A stretch of 64,000 nt of DNA from Halomonas sp. NO4 (GTDB lineage: Bacteria; Pseudomonadota; Gammaproteobacteria; Pseudomonadales; Halomonadaceae), in contig NZ_WHMA01000012.1 in the NCBI RefSeq assembly GCF_010994375.1, positions 29,326-93,325 on the forward strand. Direction: 5' to 3'. The notes beneath the pieces are model-generated. The model saw nothing but the letters and a program-made list of their open reading frames with translations. It was not told the origin of the DNA and ran no database searches. A program made the position numbers and the translations under genes. Position 1 is the first letter of the stretch. Each line of letters begins with the position of its first letter. Positions 8,865-16,879 of this stretch are shown piece after piece.

Positions 8865-8939
8865 GCGGGAATAGCTCAGTGGTAGAGCATCGCCTTGCCA
8901 AGGCGAGGGTCGCGAGTTCGAATCTCGTTTCCCGCTCCA
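8865..8939 (+). tRNA. tRNA-Gly (GCC)
   Basis: A 75-base cloverleaf starting GCGGGAATAGCTCAG and ending TTCCCGC-T-CCA. The anticodon arm TCGCC/GGCGA encloses TTGCCAA, giving anticodon GCC. It is first of three tRNA genes in the order Gly-Cys-Leu, the same as E. coli glyW-cysT-leuZ. Confidence 0.97.
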
Positions 8940-8951
8940 TCGACTCAACGA

Positions 8952-9025
8952 GGCTGGATGGCAGAGTGGTTATGCAGCGGACTGCAACTCCGTGTACGCC
9001 GGTTCGATTCCGACTCCAGCCTCCA
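8952..9025 (+). tRNA. tRNA-Cys (GCA)
   Basis: A 74-base cloverleaf starting GGCTGGATGGCAGAG and ending CCAGCC-T-CCA. The anticodon loop reads CTGCAAC with anticodon GCA. It lies 12 bases after tRNA-Gly, so both are processed from one transcript. Confidence 0.96.
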
Positions 9026-9066
9026 CTTTCTCCTGCCAGCTTCCGCTGCCTGCTCGAAACCGTGCC

Positions 9067-9153
9067 GCCCGGATGGCGAAATTGGTAGACGCAAGAGACT
9101 TAAAATCTCTCGGTGGCAACACCGTGCCGGTTCGAGCCCGGCTCCGGGCACCA
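9067..9153 (+). tRNA. tRNA-Leu (TAA)
   Basis: An 87-base class II tRNA with long variable arm (CGGTGGCAACACCG). It starts GCCCGGATGG, ends CCGGGCACCA with encoded CCA, and has anticodon TAA in the loop CTTAAAA. It reads the rare TTA codon plus TTG, in a genome where TTA is scarce. Confidence 0.97.
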
Positions 9154-9212
9154 AGCGCCTCGCCTCCCTGCCATCGTGCGCCGCATCTTGCGCCCGAACG
9201 GGGCCTTGCCTC

Positions 9213-10358
9213 ATGAATCTGCCGCCCCTGCGCGACCCTCATCTGAACTACCGACACCAACGCCGCCTCCACGTGTTTCGCGTGCTACTGGCCCTGTCGA
9301 TCACCTACGCCATCATCACGCTGTTCGAAGTGCCGCACTCCGGCTGGGCGCTGGTGAGCACCGTCATGGTGATGGGCAACTTGCCCCATGTCGGCGGGGT
9401 GCTCGACAAGGGGCGCCAGCGGCTGCTCGGCTCGCTGCTCGGCGCGGGCTGGGGCGTGCTGCTGATCCTGCTGCCGTTCGCCTCCCCCGCGACCGTTTCC
9501 CTGGGAGCCCTGGCCGGCATCGGCCTGGCTACCTGGCTCACCTTCGGCGGACGCCAAGGCTACGCTGGCCTGATGTTCGCCATCAGCCTGTTGCTGGTGA
9601 TCGGCACCCACGATCGGGAGCTCGATATCGCCCTGTGGCGAGCCTTCGATGTGCTGCTCGGCACCCTGATCGGCATCGGCGTCACCGCCCTGGTGCTGCC
9701 GCAGAAGGCCACCGACATGATGCGCTTCCTCCTGGCCGAGAACCTCGAGCGCCTGGCGCGGCTCTACCATGCTCACACCGCCGCGAACCAGGCCACCGAT
9801 GTCGATACCCGGGCGCTGCTCAAGGCCTCCAGCAAGCAGCTGGTCAAGCAGCGCACGCTGGTCGACGCCATCCATCGCGAACGCCGCCTGCGGCGCGACG
9901 AGCTCGACGACCTCATCTCCCTGCAGCGTCGGATGCTCTCCACCATCGAACTGCTGCTGGAGACGCACTGGACGACGCGTGCCGGCCACGAGCGCATCGC
10001 GGCCATGGACGGGCTGCGGGAGGCGCAGCACCGCCTGGCGCGCGAGCTCGGCAGCCTGGCCTACCAGGTGCGCACCGGCCAGCCGATTTCAGTCGCCATC
10101 ACGCCGTTCGATCTTCAGCGCCATGCCGACCTGGCCCGCAACGCCCGCGGCGAGGACGGCCGCGCCCTGTTCAGCCCCAGCGGCTACCTGTGGCTCAACC
10201 GCGAGCTGACCCGCCTGACCCAGGCCCTGGCGGCCCGGCTGGGCAGCCTGGAGCGCCTGCCCAGCCAGCGCTTGCGGCACGCCTCGGGACGTTCGCGTAT
10301 CATTCCCGGCCAGGCGCCACTTGCACAAGGAGAGCAAGATGACTCACCGCGACCATGA
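9213..10358 (+). CDS. FUSC-family inner-membrane protein (aromatic acid exporter-like)
   Basis: The 381-residue product has about six membrane helices in the first 190 residues (including VLLALSITYAIITLF and LMFAISLLLVIGTHD), then a long charged, helical cytoplasmic part with heptad-like stretches (RERRLRRDELDDL). This layout matches the FUSC/YccS/AaeB group, proposed or known to export aromatic acids, but it has only one membrane block, so it is a half-size member. The ATG at 9213 follows tRNA-Leu by 59 bases; the long upstream extension of the frame would cross all three tRNAs and is rejected. Its 3' end overlaps nadB by 20 bases. Confidence 0.8.
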   Translation: MNLPPLRDPHLNYRHQRRLHVFRVLLALSITYAIITLFEVPHSGWALVSTVMVMGNLPHVGGVLDKGRQRLLGSLLGAGWGVLLILLPFASPATVSLGALAGIGLATWLTFGGRQGYAGLMFAISLLLVIGTHDRELDIALWRAFDVLLGTLIGIGVTALVLPQKATDMMRFLLAENLERLARLYHAHTAANQATDVDTRALLKASSKQLVKQRTLVDAIHRERRLRRDELDDLISLQRRMLSTIELLLETHWTTRAGHERIAAMDGLREAQHRLARELGSLAYQVRTGQPISVAITPFDLQRHADLARNARGEDGRALFSPSGYLWLNRELTRLTQALAARLGSLERLPSQRLRHASGRSRIIPGQAPLAQGEQDDSPRP

Positions 10359-11925
10359 CGTGCTGATCATCGGTGGCGGCGTGGCCGGCCTCACCCTGGC
10401 CCTGCACAGCGCCGCCACCCGCCGGGTCACCCTGGTTCGCCCGGCCAGCGACGACCGCGGCGCCAGCCGCTGGGCCCAGGGCGGCATCGCCGCCGTGCTC
10501 TCGCCGCAGGATGACTTCGCTGCCCACGTCGCCGATACCCTGGTCGCGGGCGACGGACTGTGCGACGAGCGCGCCGTGCGCTTCACCGTCGAGCAGGGGC
10601 CCGCCGCCATCGAGTGGTTGCTCTCTCTGGGCGTGCCCTTCACCCGCGATATCACGCCCGATGCCGCCTACCCCTACCACCTGACCCGGGAGGGCGGCCA
10701 CGGTGCCCGTCGCGTCATCCACGTGGAAGACGCAACCGGACGCGCCGTGCTCGACACCCTCAAGGCACATGCCGAGGCCCATCCGGCCATCACCGTGCGC
10801 GACGACCTCACGGCCATCGGCCTGATCGGCGACGCGGCCGGCCACTGCCGCGGCGCCCGGTGCCTCGATGCCCGCGGCGAGCTGACCGCCCTGATGGCCC
10901 GGGACACCGTACTCGCAACCGGCGGCGCCAGCGGTCTCTACCGCCACACCACCAGCCCCCAGCCCGCCAGCGGCGAGGGCATGCTGATGGCCGCCGAACT
11001 GGGGGCGGAGCTGATGAACCTGGAATTCCAGCAGTTCCACCCCACCTGCCTCTACGACCCCGAGGGCCCGCCCTTCCTGATCAGCGAGGCGGTGCGTGGC
11101 GAGGGCGGGCGGCTGGTCACCGCTTCGGGCGAGCGCTTCATGCTCGCTGAGGATCCTCGCGCCGAGCTGGCCCCGCGCGACATCGTCGCCCGTGCCATCG
11201 ACGCCGAGATGCAGCGCAGCGGCGCGGCGCATGTGTGGCTCGACGTGCGCCACCTCGGCGAGGCGGCCATTCGCCACCACTTCCCCACCATCCACGCCCA
11301 CTGCCTCTCTCGCGGCCTCGACATCGCACACCAGCCGATTCCGGTGGTGCCCGCCGCGCATTACAGCTGCGGGGGCGTGGCCACCGACCTGGACGGTGCC
11401 ACCAGCGTGCCGCACCTTCATGCCATCGGTGAGGTCGCCTGCACCGGCCTGCACGGCGCCAACCGCATGGCCAGCAACTCGCTGCTGGAGTGCCTGGTAT
11501 TCGCCCGCAGCTGTGCTGCCCGCCTGGCCAGCCCCGCCGCGCCATCGTCAGCGCGGCTGGTCACGGTGACAACCGGGAACACCAGGGCTGCCCCGGAGCA
11601 GGTCCATGAGTGGCGACAGGCGATGCGCGAGGTGATGAGTCGGCAAGTGGCCATCGTGCGCCACGACAGCGGCCTGGAGAGTGCGGACCGGGAGCTGGCG
11701 GCCCTCGCGGCGACGGTCGGCCCCACGATCCAGGATGCCGCCGCTCCCGACCCCGCGCTTGCCAGTCTCTGGCACGCCCTGCGCCTGGCCCGCCTCACCG
11801 TGGCCAGTGCCCGAGCCCGCCGCGAATCCCGCGGCCTGCACTACAACCCCGACTGCCCACATCACGGCGATACCGCACCACGCCCGTCGCGCTGCCGTCT
11901 CGCCGACCTCGAAACACCTGCTTGA
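10339..11925 (+). CDS. nadB: L-aspartate oxidase
   Basis: NadB oxidises aspartate to iminoaspartate, first step of de novo NAD synthesis. The 528 residues carry the FAD dinucleotide motif (VLIIGGGVAGLTLAL), the SRWAQGGIAA segment, EFQQFHPT, REGGHGARR and the HYSCGGV and ANRMASNSLLECLVF segments of the succinate dehydrogenase/fumarate reductase flavoprotein superfamily, and the C-terminal helical domain with SRESRGLHYN. The ATG at 10339 has AAGGAGAG upstream and overlaps the 3' end of the FUSC gene. Confidence 0.96.
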   Translation: MTHRDHDVLIIGGGVAGLTLALHSAATRRVTLVRPASDDRGASRWAQGGIAAVLSPQDDFAAHVADTLVAGDGLCDERAVRFTVEQGPAAIEWLLSLGVPFTRDITPDAAYPYHLTREGGHGARRVIHVEDATGRAVLDTLKAHAEAHPAITVRDDLTAIGLIGDAAGHCRGARCLDARGELTALMARDTVLATGGASGLYRHTTSPQPASGEGMLMAAELGAELMNLEFQQFHPTCLYDPEGPPFLISEAVRGEGGRLVTASGERFMLAEDPRAELAPRDIVARAIDAEMQRSGAAHVWLDVRHLGEAAIRHHFPTIHAHCLSRGLDIAHQPIPVVPAAHYSCGGVATDLDGATSVPHLHAIGEVACTGLHGANRMASNSLLECLVFARSCAARLASPAAPSSARLVTVTTGNTRAAPEQVHEWRQAMREVMSRQVAIVRHDSGLESADRELAALAATVGPTIQDAAAPDPALASLWHALRLARLTVASARARRESRGLHYNPDCPHHGDTAPRPSRCRLADLETPA

Positions 11926-11933
11926 GCGGGGCA

Positions 11934-11959
11934 CGGCCTGGCGTTGGCGCGCCAGGCCG
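11934..11959. terminator. Hairpin between convergent nadB and ygfX
   Basis: A 10-bp GC-rich stem (11934-11943 with 11950-11959, loop TTGGCG) lies between two convergent genes. It has no T-tract, so it is only a probable terminator. Confidence 0.45.
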
Positions 11960-11971
11960 CCTGCTCAGGGA

Positions 11972-12370
11972 TCAGATCGCAAGCTGTATCAGCCGGCGCC
12001 GCAGCTGACGCAGGCTCTCGCGCTCACTGCTGTCGGGCCACAGCCACAGCGACTCGCGCCCCAGTCGCAAGCCGATCAGCCAGGAGCCCAGGTAGTGACA
12101 GCGCAGCGTGACGGGGCGAAACACCGCCTCGCCCTGGGCGCGCCAGTACCAGGCGCCGCCGGCCTCGCCCGGTTGCCCGCGCAGCTCGCCGCCGCGCTCC
12201 CGGCGGTACTGGCTGATCAGCACGCTCCCTAGAGTCACGCCACCCAGCAGCCACAGACCTGGATGGGCGTAGGCCACCAGCAGGGCCATCACGGCCAGGG
12301 CAATCAGCGCGTGACTGGCTCGGGCCAGCCTAGACGGGACGACGCGGATCGTTATCGGCGTTCTCGGCAT
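11972..12370 (-). CDS. YgfX-family membrane protein (CptA-like)
   Basis: A 132-residue protein with two hydrophobic segments near the N terminus (ALIALAVMALLVAYA and LWLLGGVTLGSVLI), then a soluble part rich in W and R (GAWYWRAQGEAV, ESLWLWPDS). This is the layout of YgfX, the membrane partner encoded next to sdhE; E. coli YgfX/CptA was described as a toxin acting on cytoskeletal proteins, though that role is not settled. It overlaps the 3' end of sdhE by 41 bases, so the two are translated from one message. Identification rests on architecture and position more than on motifs. Confidence 0.7.
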   Translation of the reverse strand: MPRTPITIRVVPSRLARASHALIALAVMALLVAYAHPGLWLLGGVTLGSVLISQYRRERGGELRGQPGEAGGAWYWRAQGEAVFRPVTLRCHYLGSWLIGLRLGRESLWLWPDSSERESLRQLRRRLIQLAI

Positions 12371-12626
12371 GGGCCTGGATCATCTCAACGATACGCCGAT
12401 GGGCGGGATTCGACGGCACATCGCGGCGCATCAGCCAGGCGAAGAGATCCTGGTCCTCCTCCGTGATCAGCTCGCGGTAAGCCGCCTGGTCGTCGACGTC
12501 CAGGCTGTCGTAGCAGTGCTCCAGGAAGGGAATCAGCAGCAGGTCCAGCTCCCACATGCCTCGGCGGGAGTGCCAGTGCAGGCGCTTGCGCTGGGCAAGC
12601 GCCTCGGGGGTTGTCGCGTCGTTCAA
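12330..12626 (-). CDS. sdhE: FAD assembly factor SdhE
   Basis: SdhE helps attach FAD covalently to SdhA and FrdA. The 98-residue product has the conserved RRGMWELDLLLIPFLE helix with the RGxxE motif, then DDQAAYRELITEEDQDLFAWLM, both diagnostic. No ATG gives a family-length protein; the frame runs open far upstream over the ihfB promoter. The TTG at 12626, preceded by GAGG six bases away, is therefore taken as start. It is encoded with ygfX and convergent with nadB. Confidence 0.9.
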   Translation of the reverse strand: MNDATTPEALAQRKRLHWHSRRGMWELDLLLIPFLEHCYDSLDVDDQAAYRELITEEDQDLFAWLMRRDVPSNPAHRRIVEMIQAHAENADNDPRRPV

Positions 12627-12717
12627 CGTCGGCCTCGACAGTCGCGGTGAATGGTGCGCCCAGTATACCCAAGGCGTGCCCTGGAGGCAGCCGCCGGCGC
12701 GGTTTCCGGGCATCCGC

Positions 12718-12746
12718 TTGACCATGGTCGTAGTGCGTTGTTTTAT
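12718..12746 (+). promoter_or_regulatory. Candidate promoter of ihfB-lapA-lapB
   Basis: TTGACC (12718-12723) and TTTTAT (12741-12746) are spaced by 17 bases, about 84 bases before the ihfB ATG, in the otherwise gene-free 203 bases between sdhE and ihfB. A second -10-like TATGCT lies at about 12761. Confidence 0.45.
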
Positions 12747-12829
12747 CACGATTTGCGCAGTATGCTGAGAGCAGAATAACAACTCCCTTCGGCTCCGTTG
12801 CGGAGCCGGCCATCGCCAGGAGAGAGTCG

Positions 12830-13126
12830 ATGACAAAATCCGAGTTGATCGAGCAGATCGCCATGCGGCAGCCCGACCTGTCGCTCAAGGAAGTCGAGTC
12901 CGCGGTACGTCTCATCCTCGACGACATTACCGACACCCTGGCCGAGGGCGGGCGCGTGGAAATTCGCGGCTTCGGCAGCTTTTCGCTGCACTACCGCGAG
13001 CCGCGCATCGGTCGCAACCCCAAGACCGGCGACCCTGTCGCCCTGGACGGCAAGTTCGTGCCACACTTCAAGCCCGGCAAGGAGCTGCGCGAGCAGGTCA
13101 ATGCCAGCCGTGCCCTCGGCTACTAA
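12830..13126 (+). CDS. ihfB: Integration host factor subunit beta
   Basis: IHF-beta pairs with IHF-alpha to bend DNA at specific sites, affecting transcription, replication and recombination. The 98 residues match the family end to end: [25 protein letters not shown], and the DNA-inserting arm [15 protein letters not shown] with its Pro, then [19 protein letters not shown] precedes the ATG. It is followed by lapA (30 bases) and lapB as in many gammaproteobacteria, but rpsA, its usual upstream neighbour, is absent; sdhE-ygfX is there instead. Confidence 0.96.
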   Translation: MTKSELIEQIAMRQPDLSLKEVESAVRLILDDITDTLAEGGRVEIRGFGSFSLHYREPRIGRNPKTGDPVALDGKFVPHFKPGKELREQVNASRALGY

Positions 13127-13156
13127 CCGATTCCACCATTCACAAGGGACAAGCCC

Positions 13157-13462
13157 ATGCGTTGGCTTAAAGGCCTGATTCTGGCCATCATTCTGCTCGG
13201 GGTGCTGCTGGTCGGCATCCTGTTTGCCGTGAACAACCAGCAGACCGTGCCGCTCAACCTGATCTGGATCGAGCTGCCGGCCGCCTCGCTGTCGGTCTGG
13301 CTTCTCGCCGCCCTGGCGGGTGGCGTGGTGCTCGGCATGCTGGCGATGACCGGAGTCTGGCTCAGGCTGCGCACCCACCTGACACGCGCCCAGCGCCACA
13401 ACCGCCAGCAGCGCAAGGAGCTCGACCGTCTGCGGGTCCAGGAGCTGAAGGAACTGCCCTAG
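13157..13462 (+). CDS. lapA: Lipopolysaccharide assembly protein LapA
   Basis: A 101-residue inner-membrane protein with two helices (GLILAIILLGVLLVGILFAV and VWLLAALAGGVVLGMLAM) joined by a short VNNQQTVPLNLIW periplasmic turn, then a basic cytoplasmic tail (RHNRQQRKELDRLR). This is the LapA/YciS pattern. LapA works with LapB in controlling LpxC turnover and LPS assembly. Its stop codon directly abuts the lapB ATG, so the two are translationally linked. Confidence 0.93.
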   Translation: MRWLKGLILAIILLGVLLVGILFAVNNQQTVPLNLIWIELPAASLSVWLLAALAGGVVLGMLAMTGVWLRLRTHLTRAQRHNRQQRKELDRLRVQELKELP

Positions 13463-14650
13463 ATGCCCGATGCCCTGCTGCTAACCCTGTTGGTGGCAGC
13501 CGTGGCCATCGGCTGGTGGCTAGGCCGCCGCGAACGCCGTGGCCACGCCAATCCCGCGCAGCCCCCCGCGCTGACGCGGGATTATTTCGTGGGCCTCAAC
13601 TACCTGCTCAACGAGCAGCCGGACCGCGCCATCGAGGCCTTCGTGGCCGCCCTCGAGGTCAACAGCGAAACCATCGACACCCACATTACCCTGGGTAATC
13701 TCTTCCGCACCCGGGGCGAGGCGGATCGCGCCGTCAAGATTCATCAGAACCTGCTGGCCCGCCCCACGCTCACCACGGCACAGAGCGAACAGGTGCAGCT
13801 GGAGCTGTCGCGGGATTTCCTCAAGCTGGGCCTGCTCGACCGCGCCGAACGCCTGCTCCAGCAGCTGATTCGCGAATCGGGCCACGAGGAGACCCGCCAC
13901 ACGGCGAAGCAACTGCTGGTCGACCTCTTCGACCGCGAGGGCGAGTGGCAGGCCGCCCTGGACGTCGCCCACCCGGCGCTGGTGCGACAGCACGAGGAGA
14001 TACGGCGTGCCGCCGCGCACTGGCTGTGCGAGCTCGCCGAGCAGGCGCGACGCACCGCCAGCCCCGGAGTCGCCCGCAAGAAGCTGCGTCAGGCCATAGC
14101 CATCGATCCGCACTGCGTGCGGGCCAACCTGCTGCTGGCCGCCCTGGCCGAGGATACCGCGCGCTACCGGGAAGCGATCCGCCACCTGATGCACATCCCC
14201 GAACAGGACGTGGCGTTCGTGCCGGTGATGCTCGAACCGCTGCAGCACGCCCACCGCCTACTGGACGACGATGCCGGCCTGGTGGCCTGCCTGGAGCAGC
14301 TGCGCGCGCAAGCCCCCTTCACCAGCCTGGTGATCCTGCTGGCCGAGACGCGCCGGCGCCAGGAAGGCGTGCAGGTGGCCATCGACCTGGTCACCGACCA
14401 GCTCGATCGCACCCCGAGCCTGGGGGGGCTGGACTACCTGCTGGATCTCTATCACCACCAGCAACAGGCCGGTGGCGAACCCGACACGCGCATCCGGCTG
14501 CTCAAGCAGCACACCCGTTCCCTGCTCCAGGCCCGGCCACGCCATCGTTGCCAGCGCTGTGGCCTGGCCGGTGAGCCGCTGCACTGGCAGTGCCCGCGCT
14601 GCCGCAGCTGGGGCACCACCCGGCCGATCACCGGTATCGAGGGAGAGTGA
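13463..14650 (+). CDS. lapB: Lipopolysaccharide assembly protein LapB (YciM)
   Basis: LapB is a membrane-anchored adaptor that presents LpxC to FtsH. The 395-residue product has an N-terminal transmembrane anchor (LLTLLVAAVAIGWWLG), a TPR array (for example YFVGLNYLLNEQPDRAIEAF and the HITLGNLFRTRGEADRAV repeat) and a C-terminal rubredoxin-like metal knuckle with two CxxC pairs (CQRC ... CPRC, residues about 370-385). All family parts are present. It starts at the base after the lapA stop codon; pyrF converges from the other side after 16 bases. Confidence 0.95.
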   Translation: MPDALLLTLLVAAVAIGWWLGRRERRGHANPAQPPALTRDYFVGLNYLLNEQPDRAIEAFVAALEVNSETIDTHITLGNLFRTRGEADRAVKIHQNLLARPTLTTAQSEQVQLELSRDFLKLGLLDRAERLLQQLIRESGHEETRHTAKQLLVDLFDREGEWQAALDVAHPALVRQHEEIRRAAAHWLCELAEQARRTASPGVARKKLRQAIAIDPHCVRANLLLAALAEDTARYREAIRHLMHIPEQDVAFVPVMLEPLQHAHRLLDDDAGLVACLEQLRAQAPFTSLVILLAETRRRQEGVQVAIDLVTDQLDRTPSLGGLDYLLDLYHHQQQAGGEPDTRIRLLKQHTRSLLQARPRHRCQRCGLAGEPLHWQCPRCRSWGTTRPITGIEGE

Positions 14651-14666
14651 CGACGCTTCCGGCTCT

Positions 14667-15365
14667 CTACGCCGCCAGTTCTTGCTCGATGGCGGCCAGC
14701 GCCGCCATGGGATCCTTCGCCCGGGTGACGGGACGCCCCACCACCAGATGCGTGCTGCCCGACGCCCTGGCCGCCTGCGGCGTCATGATCCGCCACTGAT
14801 CGTCCGCTGCGGCAAAGGTCGGCCGAATCCCCGGCGTTACCTTGAGAAAGCGCTCGCCGCACAGCTCGCGCAGCCGCGCCGCTTCCTGGGCCGAGCACAC
14901 CACCCCATCCATGCCGCTGTCCTGGGCGAGCTGTGCCAGGCGCTCGACCTGTGTCTCGGCCGTGCCCGCCACGCCCACTTCCGCCAGGTCGGCCTCTTCC
15001 AGGCTGGTCAGCACGGTCACGGCGATGAGGTGCGTTTCCAGGCCATGGCGATCCAGCCGCTCACGCGCGGCTTCCATCATGCGCCGCCCGCCGCTGGCAT
15101 GCACATTGACCATCCACACGCCCTGCTCGGCGGCCGCCTGCACAGCCCCCGCCACGGTGTTGGGGATGTCGTGGAACTTGAGATCGAGAAACACCTCGAA
15201 GCCGCGCCCGTGGAGCGCCTCGAGGACATCGGGCCCGCTGCGGGTGAAAAGCTCCTTGCCCACCTTGACGCGACAGCGCTTCGGATCGAGACGATCGGCC
15301 AGACACAGGGCGGCATCCAGGGAGGGATGATCGAGGGCGATGATCAGGGGCGAATCGCAGGACAC
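14667..15365 (-). CDS. pyrF: Orotidine 5'-phosphate decarboxylase
   Basis: PyrF makes UMP from OMP, the last step of de novo pyrimidine synthesis. The 232 residues contain the catalytic [10 protein letters not shown] motif, [19 protein letters not shown], the TPGIRP phosphate loop and the GRPVT ending. The GTG at 15365 is chosen because the predicted N terminus ([11 protein letters not shown]) aligns with Pseudomonas PyrF and a GGAG lies upstream; an ATG at 15407 would add 14 residues. It converges with lapB; in many relatives pyrF follows lapB on the same strand, so its orientation here is inverted. Confidence 0.95.
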   Translation of the reverse strand: MSCDSPLIIALDHPSLDAALCLADRLDPKRCRVKVGKELFTRSGPDVLEALHGRGFEVFLDLKFHDIPNTVAGAVQAAAEQGVWMVNVHASGGRRMMEAARERLDRHGLETHLIAVTVLTSLEEADLAEVGVAGTAETQVERLAQLAQDSGMDGVVCSAQEAARLRELCGERFLKVTPGIRPTFAAADDQWRIMTPQAARASGSTHLVVGRPVTRAKDPMAALAAIEQELAA

Positions 15366-15538
15366 GTCGACGACTCCGTTGGCAGGTCCATTGGCAAACA
15401 TTGGCAAAATAGTGGCACGGCGCGAGTATACCAGCCCGCAGCGTTGTTCGGCGCGCGCCAGCTTGGTCTATGCTCAGACGAAACACGCCAAGGACTTGCC
15501 GCTCATCAGTGCCTAACCAGATGGACCGGGAGGACTCC

Positions 15539-16690
15539 ATGACCAGCGATCAACCAATGGCCCCCATCGCTCTGCCCGACACCCGCGCGCGACGCGTGCT
15601 CGACTCCCTGCTGGCCGGCTCGGGCGTCACCCTCAACGGCCACCAGCCCTGGGACCCGCAGATCTATCATCCCGATTTCTGCTCGCGAGTGCTGCGCCAG
15701 GGCTCCTTGGGGCTCGGCGAGGCCTACATGGATGGCTGGTGGGAGTGCGAGCGGATCGACGAGATGACCTGCCGGCTGCTGTGCCATGGTCTTGGCGAAC
15801 GCGCCAAGAAGCCCGCCGACCGGTTGATGTACCGCCTCCAGGCCGGCCTGCTCAACCTGCAGAGCAAGGCGCGTGCCTACATCGTCGGCGAGCAGCACTA
15901 TGACCTGGGCAACGACCTCTTCGAAGGCATGCTCGACCCCACCATGTGCTATTCGTGCGGCTACTGGAAGGCCGCGGATACGCTCCACGACGCACAGCGG
16001 GCCAAACTGGAACTCGCCTGCCGCAAGCTCGAACTGGCACCGGGAATGCGCGTCCTCGACATCGGCTGCGGCTGGGGCAGCTTTGCCGAGCATGCCGCCC
16101 GCCACCATGGCGTCGAGGTCACCGGCATCACCATCTCCCGCGAGCAGGCCCGGCTGGCCCGCGAGCGCTGCGCCGGCCTGCCGGTGGAGATCCTGCTCCA
16201 GGACTATCGCGACCTGGACGGCCACTTCGACCGCATCGTCTCCATCGGCATGTTCGAACACGTGGGGCACCGCAACTACGCCACCTATTTCACTACCGTG
16301 GAGAAACTGCTCGACGACGCCGGACTCTTCCTGCTCCACACCATCGGCTCGAACCGCTCGGATGTCGTCGCCGACCCTTGGATCGACCGCTACATCTTCC
16401 CCAACGGCCAGCTGCCTTCGATCCGCCATATCGCCGAGGCGAGCGAAGGCCACATGACCATGGAGGACTGGCAGAACTTCGGTGCCGACTACGACACTAC
16501 CCTGATGGCCTGGCTCGCCAACTTCGAGACGCACTGGCCCGAGATCGCCGACCGCTACAACGAACGCACCCGGCGCATGTTCCGCTACTACCTCTCGGTC
16601 TGCGCCGGCGGCTTCCGGGCGCGCCATATGGAACTCTGGCAAGTGGTCTTCTCCCGCGGCCGCCCCGGTCGCTACGACGCACCGCGATAA
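15539..16690 (+). CDS. cfa: Cyclopropane-fatty-acyl-phospholipid synthase
   Basis: Cfa transfers a methylene from S-adenosylmethionine to double bonds of membrane phospholipids, a stationary-phase and stress (acid, osmotic) adaptation. The 383-residue length matches E. coli Cfa. Visible are the family N-terminal domain (LGLGEAYMDGWWECERID), GEQHYDLGNDLFEGMLDPTMCYSCGYW, the SAM site VLDIGCGWGSF, and SIGMFEHVGHRNY. The ATG at 15539 has GGGAGGA upstream. The reading frame is open further upstream, without homology. Confidence 0.96.
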   Translation: MTSDQPMAPIALPDTRARRVLDSLLAGSGVTLNGHQPWDPQIYHPDFCSRVLRQGSLGLGEAYMDGWWECERIDEMTCRLLCHGLGERAKKPADRLMYRLQAGLLNLQSKARAYIVGEQHYDLGNDLFEGMLDPTMCYSCGYWKAADTLHDAQRAKLELACRKLELAPGMRVLDIGCGWGSFAEHAARHHGVEVTGITISREQARLARERCAGLPVEILLQDYRDLDGHFDRIVSIGMFEHVGHRNYATYFTTVEKLLDDAGLFLLHTIGSNRSDVVADPWIDRYIFPNGQLPSIRHIAEASEGHMTMEDWQNFGADYDTTLMAWLANFETHWPEIADRYNERTRRMFRYYLSVCAGGFRARHMELWQVVFSRGRPGRYDAPR

Positions 16691-16716
16691 AACTGATCGA
16701 GGACAATCCCGCCTGT

Positions 16717-16785
16717 CTTACAAATCCTGTAGGATATTGCCTACAACCACGCCGGGATGCACCGCCACCCCGGCAGGGGTATATT
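16717..16785 (+). promoter_or_regulatory. UPS-like palindrome and -10 box upstream of the diguanylate cyclase
   Basis: A perfect inverted repeat TGTAGG-N6-CCTACA (16728-16745) is preceded by one more CTTACA half (16717-16722) and followed by TATATT (16780-16785). The spacing and sequence resemble the GacA-binding upstream activating site TGTAAG-N6-CTTACA, with one symmetric change per arm. The distance to the -10 (palindrome centre about 56 before the predicted start) is plausible for an activator. The rest of the 189-base intergenic region holds no gene that can be supported. Binding by GacA is an inference. Confidence 0.4.
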
Positions 16786-16879
16786 AGCAAGTTCACCGAT
16801 CTGCCAAGCCTGGGCGCCTCCCCCGGCCGACAACAATACGCAGTGATCCTGTACGCAGTCGGGATGCAAGGACACCCGC

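Noticed and set aside
16786..16879. A CsrB/RsmZ-type small RNA behind the UPS-like palindrome
   Set aside because: Only a few GGA motifs and no terminator occur in the 94 bases before the start codon, so a leader is more likely than a small-RNA gene.
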